Notes under the pieces: model-generated
Databases searched by the model: none
Told to the model about the DNA's origin: nothing
The model's input: the letters and a program-made list of their open reading frames with translations, nothing else
Program-made: the position numbers and the translations under genes
In this document: piece after piece, positions 18,847 to 28,287 of the stretch
How the letters are laid out: each line of letters begins with the position of its first letter
Numbering within the stretch: the first letter of the stretch is position 1
Assembly (NCBI GenBank): GCA_947503335.1
Contig: CANNCY010000002.1
Location: 434,001-498,000, forward strand
Direction: 5' to 3'
Length of the DNA: 64,000 nt
From: an uncultured Pseudomonadales bacterium
GTDB lineage: Bacteria; Pseudomonadota; Gammaproteobacteria; Pseudomonadales; CANNCY01

Positions 18847-21800
18847 ATGCATACGGTAACTAGTATCAACTCGGCAACTAATCAGGCGATTCAAGTAATC
18901 GCCGCCGACGGTTCTATTCGCACATTGTCTGCGGGCGACACCCTAGCCCAGGGCGACCGTGTGAGTGTCGGCCCAGACGCGCAACTCGCCCTAACCTCGG
19001 CGCAGGGCGAGCAAATGATCATCGATTTCTCGAGTGTATTCTATGTGCAGGCTTCGTCTCTAGATTTTACACAGGTCAACGATAGCGTCTTAGAAAACGC
19101 GCAGCGCATTGCCTTTAATGCACCTAACTTTGCGGCATTACAGGCAGCGGGTGTTGTTCCTACCGTTTTAGCAGGTCAGCAAGCGCAACCTACGCCACCA
19201 ACTGGTGCCCCTGAGTCGGCCATTGGTAACACTGGTCACGATGATCACGATCTTGATCAAACGATTCCGGTAAACGGGTTCGACACTGAAGGCGGCCTGG
19301 GCGCGTTCGAACATCAAACTGAAACTACCAATCTGTCTGGCGCGCACAACCTTGATGCCACGATACCAGGCAATGGAATAGGCCTTGATGGTTTCGATAC
19401 GCAGATTTTTCTTAACGATGATCTAGTTAGCTTAGATAACTTTGGTGCCCAAGCACTCGACTCTACACCGCAGCTAGTGAACGACACCGCTACAGTTGTA
19501 GAAGACTCAGGTATTGCAGCAACCGGCAATGTAACCGATAACGACTCTGCTAACGATGGCGGAATTTTCTTTGGTCGTTGGGTTCAAGAAACTGCACAGT
19601 TTGGCACCTTCGTTGCCAATGATGATGGCAGCTTTAGCTACATTATTGACGAGTCAAACCCGCTAGTAGATGCGTTAAACATTGGTGACACACTTACCGA
19701 GACCTTTACCTACGAAGTGGCAGATGCCGACGGCGACATTGCACAAGAAACGCTGACCATTACCATTCAAGGCTCAAACGATGCGCCTGTCGCCCAGGCT
19801 GACAGCGTGGTTGTTGAAGAAAACACCGCAAGCACGTTAAGCGTCATCGCAGCTACTGATGTAGACGGAACCATCACGGGTTACCAGCTGGCTGATGACG
19901 TTGCTCAGGGTTCTTTAACTTTCAATGCCGATGGCACTTACTCATTTGACCCTAATGGCGAATTTGAATCGCTAGGTGCAGGAGAGACCCAAGAGGTTAC
20001 CTTTACCTATCAAGCAATTGATGACAATGGCGAACCTAGCGCACCTGCGACAATCACCATCACGGTAACGGGCGAAAATGATGACGCCATTAGCGTCGCA
20101 GTTCAAAACGATCTTGTAGAAACCGATGCTGTATTGGCTGTATCGGGTGATCTTGATCACACCGACGTAGATGCAAATAACGCTGATGATGTTTGGCAAG
20201 TAGCTACCATCGTTGGCACCTACGGCACCCTAGAAATTGATGCGACCGGTGCTTACACCTTTACTGCCAATAGCGCGTTCGACGAGCTAGACGCAGGCGA
20301 TGTAATCAGCGAAGAATTTAACCCGCTAACCGAAGACGGCACTGCTGGCTCGCTTACCATTACGATCACAGGTACAGACGACGCGTCTATTATTAGCGGC
20401 GACTTTGCAGGTGCTGTTGAAGAAGACGTTACCCTACAGGCTACTGGTTCGATCGCAATCAGCGATGTCGATGGTGACGACTCGCCATCATTTGCCGATG
20501 TTGCAACTACGCGTGGCGACAACGACTTTGGCGACTTCACCTTAGTTAACGGCGATTGGACTTACGATTTAGACAACGCAAGCGCCCAGGTACAAGCACT
20601 CGCCCTAGGTGAAACGGTTACTGACACCATCACCTACACAGCAACCGATGGTTCTACTCAGCAAATTGAAGTAACCATTACGGGCACTAACGATGCGCCA
20701 ACCGTTGTTGATGGTACCTTTGGTACTGACGAAGACAATGCAGCTAATGGCAATGTACCGGCTGGTGCTGATATCGACGGCACCGTTGATAGCTATGTAT
20801 TAGAAGATGATGTTGTTAAAGGCGACCTAACCTTTAATGCTGATGGCACGTACAGCTTTGACCCTAATGGCGAATTTGAATCGCTAGGTGCTGGCCAGTC
20901 TGAAGAGATTACTTTCACGTACCGTGCTGTTGATAACAACGGTGCACAAAGTGAGCCGGCGACTATTACGATCACGGTTAGTGGCGTAAACGATGCAGCA
21001 ATCAGCGGCGCTGTTCAAAACGATCTTGTAGAAACCGATGCTGTATTGGCTGTATCGGGTGATCTTGATCACACCGACGTAGATGCAAATAACGCTGATG
21101 ATGTTTGGCAAGTAGCTACCATCGTTGGCACCTACGGCACCCTAGAAATTGATGCGACCGGTGCTTACACCTTTACTGCCAATAGCGCGTTCGACGAGCT
21201 AGACGCAGGCGATGTAATCAGCGAAGAATTTAACCCGCTAACCGAAGACGGCACTGCTGGCTCGCTTACCATTACGATCACAGGTACAGACGACGCGTCT
21301 ATTATTAGCGGCGACTTTGCAGGTGCTGTTGAAGAAGACGTTACCCTACAGGCTACTGGTTCGATCGCAATCAGCGATGTCGATGGCGACGACTCGCCAT
21401 CATTTGCCGATGTTGCAACTACGCGTGGCGACAACGACTTTGGCGACTTCACCTTAGTTAACGGCGATTGGACTTACGATTTAGACAACGCAAGCGCCCA
21501 GGTACAAGCACTCGCCCTAGGTGAAACGGTTACTGACACCATCACCTACACAGCAACCGATGGTTCAACTCAGCAAATTGAAGTGACCATCACTGGCACT
21601 AACGATGCACCTACGCAGATTGCTACCCGCCGTCTCACTACTACTGAGTCTACTGTTCTAGATAACGAGAATCATCGAGGTAAGGCAGATGATGTAGACA
21701 ATGGCGCAAGCGTTACCTATGTATTAGAGCACACTACAAATAAGGGCGTGCTTGATTTTGATACGACTGACGCTAGCTTTTCATTCGATCCTAATGGCGA

Positions 21801-24800
21801 TTTTGAGCATCTCAATGTCGGTGATCAAGAACGCGTTACCTTCAGATACCACGCCGTAGACGAACATGGCGCAATTAGTAATACCACGCTAATACGTATC
21901 ATCGTCAGAGGCGAAAATGACGCAGCTATCACCACCGGTGAAGTGGTTAATCTTGACGAAACCAACGCAGTATTGATTGCAACTGGCGACATCGACCACA
22001 CCGATGTAGACAACACAGATGACGTTTGGCAGGCCGATACCTTTGTAGGCACCCACGGCACGTTGGTACTGCAAACAGATGGCTCATACACCTACACAGC
22101 CAACAGCGCATTTGATGAGCTAGACGCGGGCGATGTAATCACCGATGTATTTACGCCGCTTACCGAAGACGGTACCGCTGGTTCGATTACCATCAACATC
22201 ACCGGTACCGACGACGCCTCTGTCATTACCGGCGACTTTGCAGGTAGTGTTGAAGAAGACGTAACTCTACAGACCACTGGTTCGATCGCGATCAACGACC
22301 CTGATGCTGGCCAGACCCCATCCTTTGATGATGTTGCAACCACCCGCGGCGATAACGACTTTGGTGACTTCACTCTAGTCGACGGCGATTGGACATACGA
22401 TCTAGACAATACAAAAGCCGAGATACAAGCACTCGCCCTAGGTGAAACGGTTACTGACACCATCACCTACACAGCAACTGATGGCTCAACCCAGCAAATA
22501 GAAGTGACCATTACAGGTAGTAATGACGCGCCGACGCTGCCTTCTATATTGCGCCTCAATACGCTCGAATCGGATGTTCTTGTTGATGCAAACACAGCAG
22601 GCCAGGCAGACGATGTAGATAATGGCGCAACCCTTACCTATGTATTAGAACAGGATACCGCGAAAGGCGTTCTTGATTTCAACACCACTGACGCTAGCTT
22701 TACATTCGATACCAATGGCGAATTCGAACATCTTAATGTTGGCGATATAGAACGAGTTACGTTTTACTACCACGCCGTAGACGAGCATGGCGCGATTAGT
22801 AATTCTACGCGAGCCCGTATCACAATTAGAGGACAAAACGACGAAGCAATCACCACCGCAGAAATCGTTAACCTAAACGAAACTAACGCAGTGTTGGTAG
22901 CGAACGGCAACATCGACCACACCGACGTAGACAACACCGATGATGTTTGGCAGGCCGATACCTTTGTAGGCATCCACGGTACGCTCGTGCTGCAAACTGA
23001 TGGTTCATACACCTACACCGCCAACAGCGCATTTGATGAACTAGACGCGGGCGATGTGATCACTGATGTGTTTACGCCACTTACCGAAGACGGTACCGCT
23101 GGCTCAATTACCATCAACATTACAGGCACCGACGACGCTCCTGTTATCACTGGCGACTTTACCGGCGCAGTTAGAGAAGAGTTTGTACTGCAAGCAACCG
23201 GTTCCTTGGCAATTAGCGATGTAGATGAAGATGCTAATCCCGCCTTTGTTGACGAGGTGGCTGCCGGCGATAATGGCTATGGTACCTTTACATTAGTTAA
23301 TGGCGATTGGACATACGATCTAAACAATAGCCACGCAGATGTACAAGCGCTGAACGATGATGAGTTTTTGACAGATTCATACACATTTGAAGCAGACGAC
23401 GGCTCTACCCAAACCGTTACGATCACGATTGAAGGCACCAATGATAAGCAAGGTGTAGTTACCGAAGATTTTGAAGTTTCTGGTGGTTGGTTGCGTGACA
23501 CCGGTCGCTTGAATGTAGCAGGAGAAACACCACTAGTATTTGATACAGGCTCTCTTACATCTGACCCTGCAAATATTGGTCAGCTGATTATCAATAGTGC
23601 AGGCAACTGGACATACCGCGTTCGTAACAACAACGTTCAGTTCTTAGATGATGCCGAACAAAAAACCGAAACCTTTACCATCGAAGATGACAACGGCACA
23701 GTGCACACCATCACGGTAGTGATCAATGGCGCCGAAGACGTACATTCGTTCAGCGGCACTCAGGTGACGGTTCAAGAAGACCGTCGCCTTACTCGCTCTG
23801 GCACTGTTCGCCACAACGATGTAGACGATGCTGATCAGCCTGCTGTATTCACTGCGTTCACCGATGTTGTTGGTAATGCTGGCTATGGCACCTTTACTCT
23901 AGCTGCCGATGGTTCTTGGTCTTATCAACTTGATAATTCGCTTGATGAAATCAACGAGATGACCACTGGCGATCAGCTGACTGATTCGATCGAGATCACG
24001 GTAACCAACGGTAATGGCGAAGTACTTACCACAACATTAACTGCCACCATTAATGGCTTTAACGATGCGCCGGTTGGCCAAAATGATGCATACAACGCTA
24101 CTGAAAGTACTGGCGTTAGTGGGCAAGTAACCGGTACCGATGTTGATGGCACGGTAGATGGCTTTATACTTTCACGCGACGTTAACCGCGGGGATCTAAC
24201 GTTTGATGATGTAACCGGCCAGTTTACATTTAATCCTAGTGGCGATTTCGAAGAGCTGCGCGACGGCCAAACAACCAACGTTACCTTTAGATATCGCCCT
24301 GTTGATAACGAAGGTAAGCAAGGCGCCGAGCGTACCATCACCATTACGGTTACCGGCGAAAATGACAACGCTTCAATTTCTGGCGACAACGTTGGCTCAG
24401 TTCAAGAAGATACTGATGTTGTTAGCGGCCGCTTAGAAGTTACTGGTTCACTAACCGTGACCGACCCTGACAACAACGAAAGCGTATTCAACAGAACCGT
24501 TGACGCCCATGTCGACAATATCGGTCTGGGTACCCTAACAATCGGCAACAATGGTAATTGGCGCTTTAGAGTAAACAACAACAATACTCAATACCTAGAT
24601 GAGGGCGAGTCAGTAACCGAGCGCTACACAGTAACCTCTATTGACGGCACCGCTAGTGAAGAAATTTCAATTACCATTATTGGTACCGCCGACGGCTTAG
24701 TACTAGGCGGCGCCAACACAGGTTGGGTACAAGAAAATGGCCGCCAAACACGTTCAGGCACCTTATCAGCGCGCGATGCTGACGCCTCTGACAACCCCGT

Positions 24801-27800
24801 TACCTGGCAAATACCAGCTGATGATTCAAGTGATGAAGGCTACGGCACCTTTACCTTTGATGCAGCTACTGGTCGCTGGGAGTATACTCTAGATAACGAT
24901 CACCCTGATGTTCAAGCGCTTGGGCAGTATGATACTGGCAACCTAGCTCAGACCAGTTTAACCGATACAAAAACCTTTACGGCGATTAATGCTGACGGCG
25001 AAACAGAAACTCGCACCGTCACTATTACAATTCGTGGTAGAAACGATGCTGCCCAGGTTTCTAACGAGACAGTCGAGATTACTGAAACCAATTCAGTGAT
25101 TGGTACCAGCGGCGACCTAAACCACACAGATATCGATCTAGATAACGATGACGATGTATGGGTAGCCGCAGTCTATACCGGTAACTACGGTACCTTAGAG
25201 GTATTTGCTGACGGTACCTACAACTATGAAACCTTCGCAGATGATACCGTAGACTTTGTTTCGAATAATCGCACCGTACGCGACGACTTTAGACCTGAAA
25301 CTGAAGATGGCACTAGCCCTCGGTTACGTATTACTATTCGCGGAACCGACGATGCGCCGGTTATCACCGGTGACATCACGGGTTCGGTTACTGAAGATAA
25401 TATCCTACAAGCAACCGGCACTGTTTTAATTAGCGACGTTGATGATCAAGACGACCCGCAATTTATCGACATCGCTTCTACCTTAGGTGACAACGGTTAC
25501 GGTACGTTCACGGTAGTAAACGGCAATTGGATTTACGACTTAAATAACAGTCACGCCGACGTTCAGGCACTAGATGCCCTAGATACGCCTCTCACTGACA
25601 CGATTACCGTTAGCGCTAATGACGGTTCTACGGTTCAAATCACCGTAAATATCAATGGGGTCAACGAAGGTGTTAACGTAGCGCCTGTTGCCTATGATGG
25701 TACTGCCAGCACTGATGAAGACACAGCGTCTAACGACAATGTGCCCGCAGGCTTCGATTCAGATGGTTCAGTTACTAGCTATGTATTAGAAGATGATGTC
25801 GTTAAAGGCGACCTAACCTTTAATGCTGATGGCACTTACTCGTTCGACCCTAACGGCGAGTTCGAATCACTAGGGGCTGGTCAGTCTGAAGATGTTACAT
25901 TCACTTACCGTTCTATTGATGACGACGGTGCACTTAGCTCGCCGGCTACTATCACTATCACCGTAAATGGCGCCAATGACCCTGCTATTACTGGTGCGGT
26001 AACAGAAGACCTATCAGAGACAAATGCTGTCTTAGCTGTATCGGGTGATTTAGACCACGCTGATACCGATGCAAACAACAACGATGACGTATGGCAAGCG
26101 GCAACAATCGTTGGTACGCATGGCACGCTAGTTATCGACGCCGCTGGTGCCTACACCTATACGGCTAATAGCACGCACGATGATCTAGATGATGGCGATG
26201 TAATCACCGATGTCTTTAATCCGCTTACCGAAGACGGTACTGCCGGTTCGCTAACCATTACCATTACGGGTACGAATGACATTCCTGTTGTAACAGGCTC
26301 AACTACCGATCAACAGGTTTTGGTAACCGAGGCTATTAACTACACCTTGCCTGCCGATTTATTTGGCGATGTAGACGAGAGTGCGGTACTGACGTTATCA
26401 GCAACACTTACCAACGGTGACCCTCTACCCAATTGGTTAACTTTTGATGCTGGTTTAGGCCTGCTCACCGGCAATACTGATACAGCTCAAACGATCGATG
26501 TGCGTGTCACTGCCACCGATCAGTTGGGCGCTAGTACTTCGGTTGACTTCGCTATCGATGTTGACCCTGCTAGCACGTCGGCCGATATGGTTACCTTGAA
26601 CGAAGATACTTCATCTACGATCGATGTATTCGCCAACGACACTATACCGGCCAGTGCAACACTTACTAGTGTTACGCAGGGGGCAAACGGTACAGTTACA
26701 TTTAGCGCCGACGGCAACGTTACATACACACCCAATGCTGACTATAGTGGTACCGATAGCTTTACCTATACCGTTACTATCGGCGGCTCAACGCTAACTG
26801 AAACAGTCGACGTAAGTGTATTGCCTGTTGCCGACAGCGTATCGGTCGTATCGTTACAGTCATCTGTTGGTGAACCTTTTGACCTACCTGCAGACTTCGG
26901 CGAATTAAGTAAACTAGATAACGATTTGTACGATGTGGTGCCTAATGGCACAAATGACACAGCCACAAAAATGGATATTCTAGATGCCGATACAGGTGAG
27001 GTACTACTTTCACTATCAGCTGAAGGTTCTGCGGCAGATGGTGCCATCTTAGACTTTAGTAACGGGCAAGGTGTAGGCATTGTTTCTCCCGGTCAAAAAG
27101 GTCAAGCTGCAAACTCTATTGATACTGGCGAACAGTTATTAATTAACCTACCAGGTGTGGTAGGAGCGTTAGACCTGATCTTCAAGAATGCAAACGGGAA
27201 TATGGCAACGATTACATATTTCCACACTGATGGCACGTCTAAAACAGTTACAGGCGCCGTGTTAGCTACAACCGATAGTCTAGCTTCATATACAGCGGTC
27301 AGCCCTGATAATAAACCTTTCACCGCAATTGAACTTTCGATGGCATCTGACGGCGACGGTTCAGCACAGTTTTGGGGAATCGATGTTCCTGATCCACGCC
27401 CTGGAGTACCCATCGCCTACCCTGCTAGCTTTAGTTTTGATCAAGCAGACGCAGTAGACGGTAGCCAGTCGTTTACGGTAACAATTAGTGGCCTGCCTGT
27501 TGGCGCGAGTTTAACTACAGTAGATGACGGCAGCGCCAATCCTTTGACTCTAATCGACAATGGTGACGGTACCTACACCGTGGCTGATAACGACGCCCTA
27601 GATCTAAACGGCGGGATCTTTAGCTCTAACGATCTAATTATTTTGACTGATACCGCACTAGCCGCTGATTTTGACCTCAGAGTTGAGGTATCAATCACTG
27701 ATTCGGCTCTGACGACCGATATCGATGGTGATACTATCTACGATATAGCCGATGGAGACGTGATCACGACCAGCGAGTCTATTTCGATACTCGGGGGTTC

Positions 27801-28281
27801 AGGCAGCTACGATGCGTTAGACCTTTCTACACAGCTAGTAGGTACTGATTCGGCCGATACCATTAATGGCGAGGCAGGCAATGACTATATCGATGGCCAA
27901 AATGGCAACGATATATTAATTGGTGGCATTGGCGACGACATTCTAATCGGTGGCGACGGCGACGACATATTCGCTTGGCTAGCCGGCGAAACTGGTTCTG
28001 ATACGGTTAAAGATTTTGCTAACGGTCAAAACCAGATAGAAATCGGCGATCTACTAATCGGCTATGACGAACTATTAGACGATGCTAGCGATTTCATCAC
28101 CGTAACCTTTGATGGCGATGACACGATAATTTCAATCGATGCTGACGGTGCTGACGTTAACGGTGCAGGCTTTATAGAAAGCCAAGAAATCATCATTGAA
28201 GGCGTCGATCTAACCGATAACAACACTAAGACCACTGACGAAATTATTGGTGACGGTGTTATTACAACCGATGGAATATGA
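18847..28281 (+). CDS. Giant Lap/Bpf-type RTX adhesin with VCBS/BapA-like repeats
   Basis: A 3144-residue secreted surface adhesin, strongly acidic and with no cysteine that I can see. Residues 1-110 resemble the LapA retention module (MHTVTSINSATNQAIQVIAA) with QAAG at 99-102. From about 200 to 2470 there are over 20 tandem Ig-like repeats of about 100 residues, each ending in variants of TITGTNDAP (VCBS/BapA type). A cadherin-like pair follows (about 2475-2660), then an unusual module (about 2665-2860) without repeat signatures, another beta module, RTX nonapeptides (GGIGDDILIGGDGDD, about 2999-3045) and a C-terminal type I secretion target domain. This matches adhesins that stay plugged in the outer-membrane channel until LapG cuts them. 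Exported by the flanking TolC, ABC and HlyD proteins. No vWA or ice-binding domain is recognised. Confidence 0.93.
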   Translation: MHTVTSINSATNQAIQVIAADGSIRTLSAGDTLAQGDRVSVGPDAQLALTSAQGEQMIIDFSSVFYVQASSLDFTQVNDSVLENAQRIAFNAPNFAALQAAGVVPTVLAGQQAQPTPPTGAPESAIGNTGHDDHDLDQTIPVNGFDTEGGLGAFEHQTETTNLSGAHNLDATIPGNGIGLDGFDTQIFLNDDLVSLDNFGAQALDSTPQLVNDTATVVEDSGIAATGNVTDNDSANDGGIFFGRWVQETAQFGTFVANDDGSFSYIIDESNPLVDALNIGDTLTETFTYEVADADGDIAQETLTITIQGSNDAPVAQADSVVVEENTASTLSVIAATDVDGTITGYQLADDVAQGSLTFNADGTYSFDPNGEFESLGAGETQEVTFTYQAIDDNGEPSAPATITITVTGENDDAISVAVQNDLVETDAVLAVSGDLDHTDVDANNADDVWQVATIVGTYGTLEIDATGAYTFTANSAFDELDAGDVISEEFNPLTEDGTAGSLTITITGTDDASIISGDFAGAVEEDVTLQATGSIAISDVDGDDSPSFADVATTRGDNDFGDFTLVNGDWTYDLDNASAQVQALALGETVTDTITYTATDGSTQQIEVTITGTNDAPTVVDGTFGTDEDNAANGNVPAGADIDGTVDSYVLEDDVVKGDLTFNADGTYSFDPNGEFESLGAGQSEEITFTYRAVDNNGAQSEPATITITVSGVNDAAISGAVQNDLVETDAVLAVSGDLDHTDVDANNADDVWQVATIVGTYGTLEIDATGAYTFTANSAFDELDAGDVISEEFNPLTEDGTAGSLTITITGTDDASIISGDFAGAVEEDVTLQATGSIAISDVDGDDSPSFADVATTRGDNDFGDFTLVNGDWTYDLDNASAQVQALALGETVTDTITYTATDGSTQQIEVTITGTNDAPTQIATRRLTTTESTVLDNENHRGKADDVDNGASVTYVLEHTTNKGVLDFDTTDASFSFDPNGDFEHLNVGDQERVTFRYHAVDEHGAISNTTLIRIIVRGENDAAITTGEVVNLDETNAVLIATGDIDHTDVDNTDDVWQADTFVGTHGTLVLQTDGSYTYTANSAFDELDAGDVITDVFTPLTEDGTAGSITINITGTDDASVITGDFAGSVEEDVTLQTTGSIAINDPDAGQTPSFDDVATTRGDNDFGDFTLVDGDWTYDLDNTKAEIQALALGETVTDTITYTATDGSTQQIEVTITGSNDAPTLPSILRLNTLESDVLVDANTAGQADDVDNGATLTYVLEQDTAKGVLDFNTTDASFTFDTNGEFEHLNVGDIERVTFYYHAVDEHGAISNSTRARITIRGQNDEAITTAEIVNLNETNAVLVANGNIDHTDVDNTDDVWQADTFVGIHGTLVLQTDGSYTYTANSAFDELDAGDVITDVFTPLTEDGTAGSITINITGTDDAPVITGDFTGAVREEFVLQATGSLAISDVDEDANPAFVDEVAAGDNGYGTFTLVNGDWTYDLNNSHADVQALNDDEFLTDSYTFEADDGSTQTVTITIEGTNDKQGVVTEDFEVSGGWLRDTGRLNVAGETPLVFDTGSLTSDPANIGQLIINSAGNWTYRVRNNNVQFLDDAEQKTETFTIEDDNGTVHTITVVINGAEDVHSFSGTQVTVQEDRRLTRSGTVRHNDVDDADQPAVFTAFTDVVGNAGYGTFTLAADGSWSYQLDNSLDEINEMTTGDQLTDSIEITVTNGNGEVLTTTLTATINGFNDAPVGQNDAYNATESTGVSGQVTGTDVDGTVDGFILSRDVNRGDLTFDDVTGQFTFNPSGDFEELRDGQTTNVTFRYRPVDNEGKQGAERTITITVTGENDNASISGDNVGSVQEDTDVVSGRLEVTGSLTVTDPDNNESVFNRTVDAHVDNIGLGTLTIGNNGNWRFRVNNNNTQYLDEGESVTERYTVTSIDGTASEEISITIIGTADGLVLGGANTGWVQENGRQTRSGTLSARDADASDNPVTWQIPADDSSDEGYGTFTFDAATGRWEYTLDNDHPDVQALGQYDTGNLAQTSLTDTKTFTAINADGETETRTVTITIRGRNDAAQVSNETVEITETNSVIGTSGDLNHTDIDLDNDDDVWVAAVYTGNYGTLEVFADGTYNYETFADDTVDFVSNNRTVRDDFRPETEDGTSPRLRITIRGTDDAPVITGDITGSVTEDNILQATGTVLISDVDDQDDPQFIDIASTLGDNGYGTFTVVNGNWIYDLNNSHADVQALDALDTPLTDTITVSANDGSTVQITVNINGVNEGVNVAPVAYDGTASTDEDTASNDNVPAGFDSDGSVTSYVLEDDVVKGDLTFNADGTYSFDPNGEFESLGAGQSEDVTFTYRSIDDDGALSSPATITITVNGANDPAITGAVTEDLSETNAVLAVSGDLDHADTDANNNDDVWQAATIVGTHGTLVIDAAGAYTYTANSTHDDLDDGDVITDVFNPLTEDGTAGSLTITITGTNDIPVVTGSTTDQQVLVTEAINYTLPADLFGDVDESAVLTLSATLTNGDPLPNWLTFDAGLGLLTGNTDTAQTIDVRVTATDQLGASTSVDFAIDVDPASTSADMVTLNEDTSSTIDVFANDTIPASATLTSVTQGANGTVTFSADGNVTYTPNADYSGTDSFTYTVTIGGSTLTETVDVSVLPVADSVSVVSLQSSVGEPFDLPADFGELSKLDNDLYDVVPNGTNDTATKMDILDADTGEVLLSLSAEGSAADGAILDFSNGQGVGIVSPGQKGQAANSIDTGEQLLINLPGVVGALDLIFKNANGNMATITYFHTDGTSKTVTGAVLATTDSLASYTAVSPDNKPFTAIELSMASDGDGSAQFWGIDVPDPRPGVPIAYPASFSFDQADAVDGSQSFTVTISGLPVGASLTTVDDGSANPLTLIDNGDGTYTVADNDALDLNGGIFSSNDLIILTDTALAADFDLRVEVSITDSALTTDIDGDTIYDIADGDVITTSESISILGGSGSYDALDLSTQLVGTDSADTINGEAGNDYIDGQNGNDILIGGIGDDILIGGDGDDIFAWLAGETGSDTVKDFANGQNQIEIGDLLIGYDELLDDASDFITVTFDGDDTIISIDADGADVNGAGFIESQEIIIEGVDLTDNNTKTTDEIIGDGVITTDGI
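19141..19152 (+). other. Candidate LapG cleavage site in the adhesin retention module
   Basis: Codes for Gln-Ala-Ala-Gly at residues 99-102. LapG-type periplasmic proteases cut di-alanine motifs (TAAG in P. fluorescens LapA, near residue 108). Position and di-alanine-Gly fit; the first residue differs. No lapG or lapD gene is in the window. Confidence 0.45.
20101..20660 (+). repeat. Adhesin repeat block A, copy 1 (near-identical to 21013-21572)
   Basis: About 560 bp that recurs 912 bp downstream with only about two base differences seen by eye (for example GATGGTGAC versus GATGGCGAC). It encodes almost two Ig-like repeats. Other repeats in the gene are much more diverged, so this pair is recent or kept alike by gene conversion. 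Confidence 0.9.
21013..21572 (+). repeat. Adhesin repeat block A, copy 2
   Basis: Second copy of the block at 20101-20660, in frame and in direct orientation. Recombination between the two copies would delete or add 912 bp (304 codons) without breaking the frame. Confidence 0.9.
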
Positions 28282-28287
28282 GTTTAA

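Noticed and set aside
19800-26300. Regular direct repeats that might suggest a CRISPR or satellite
   Set aside because: Units are about 300 bp, stay in frame with the adhesin and encode Ig-like domains; no 25-40 bp repeat with unique spacers.
18413-27413. Many minus-strand ORFs of 60-138 codons inside the tolC and adhesin genes
   Set aside because: They are antisense shadows of a repetitive coding frame. Two of them (20253-20540 and 21165-21452) are identical only because the underlying adhesin repeat is duplicated.
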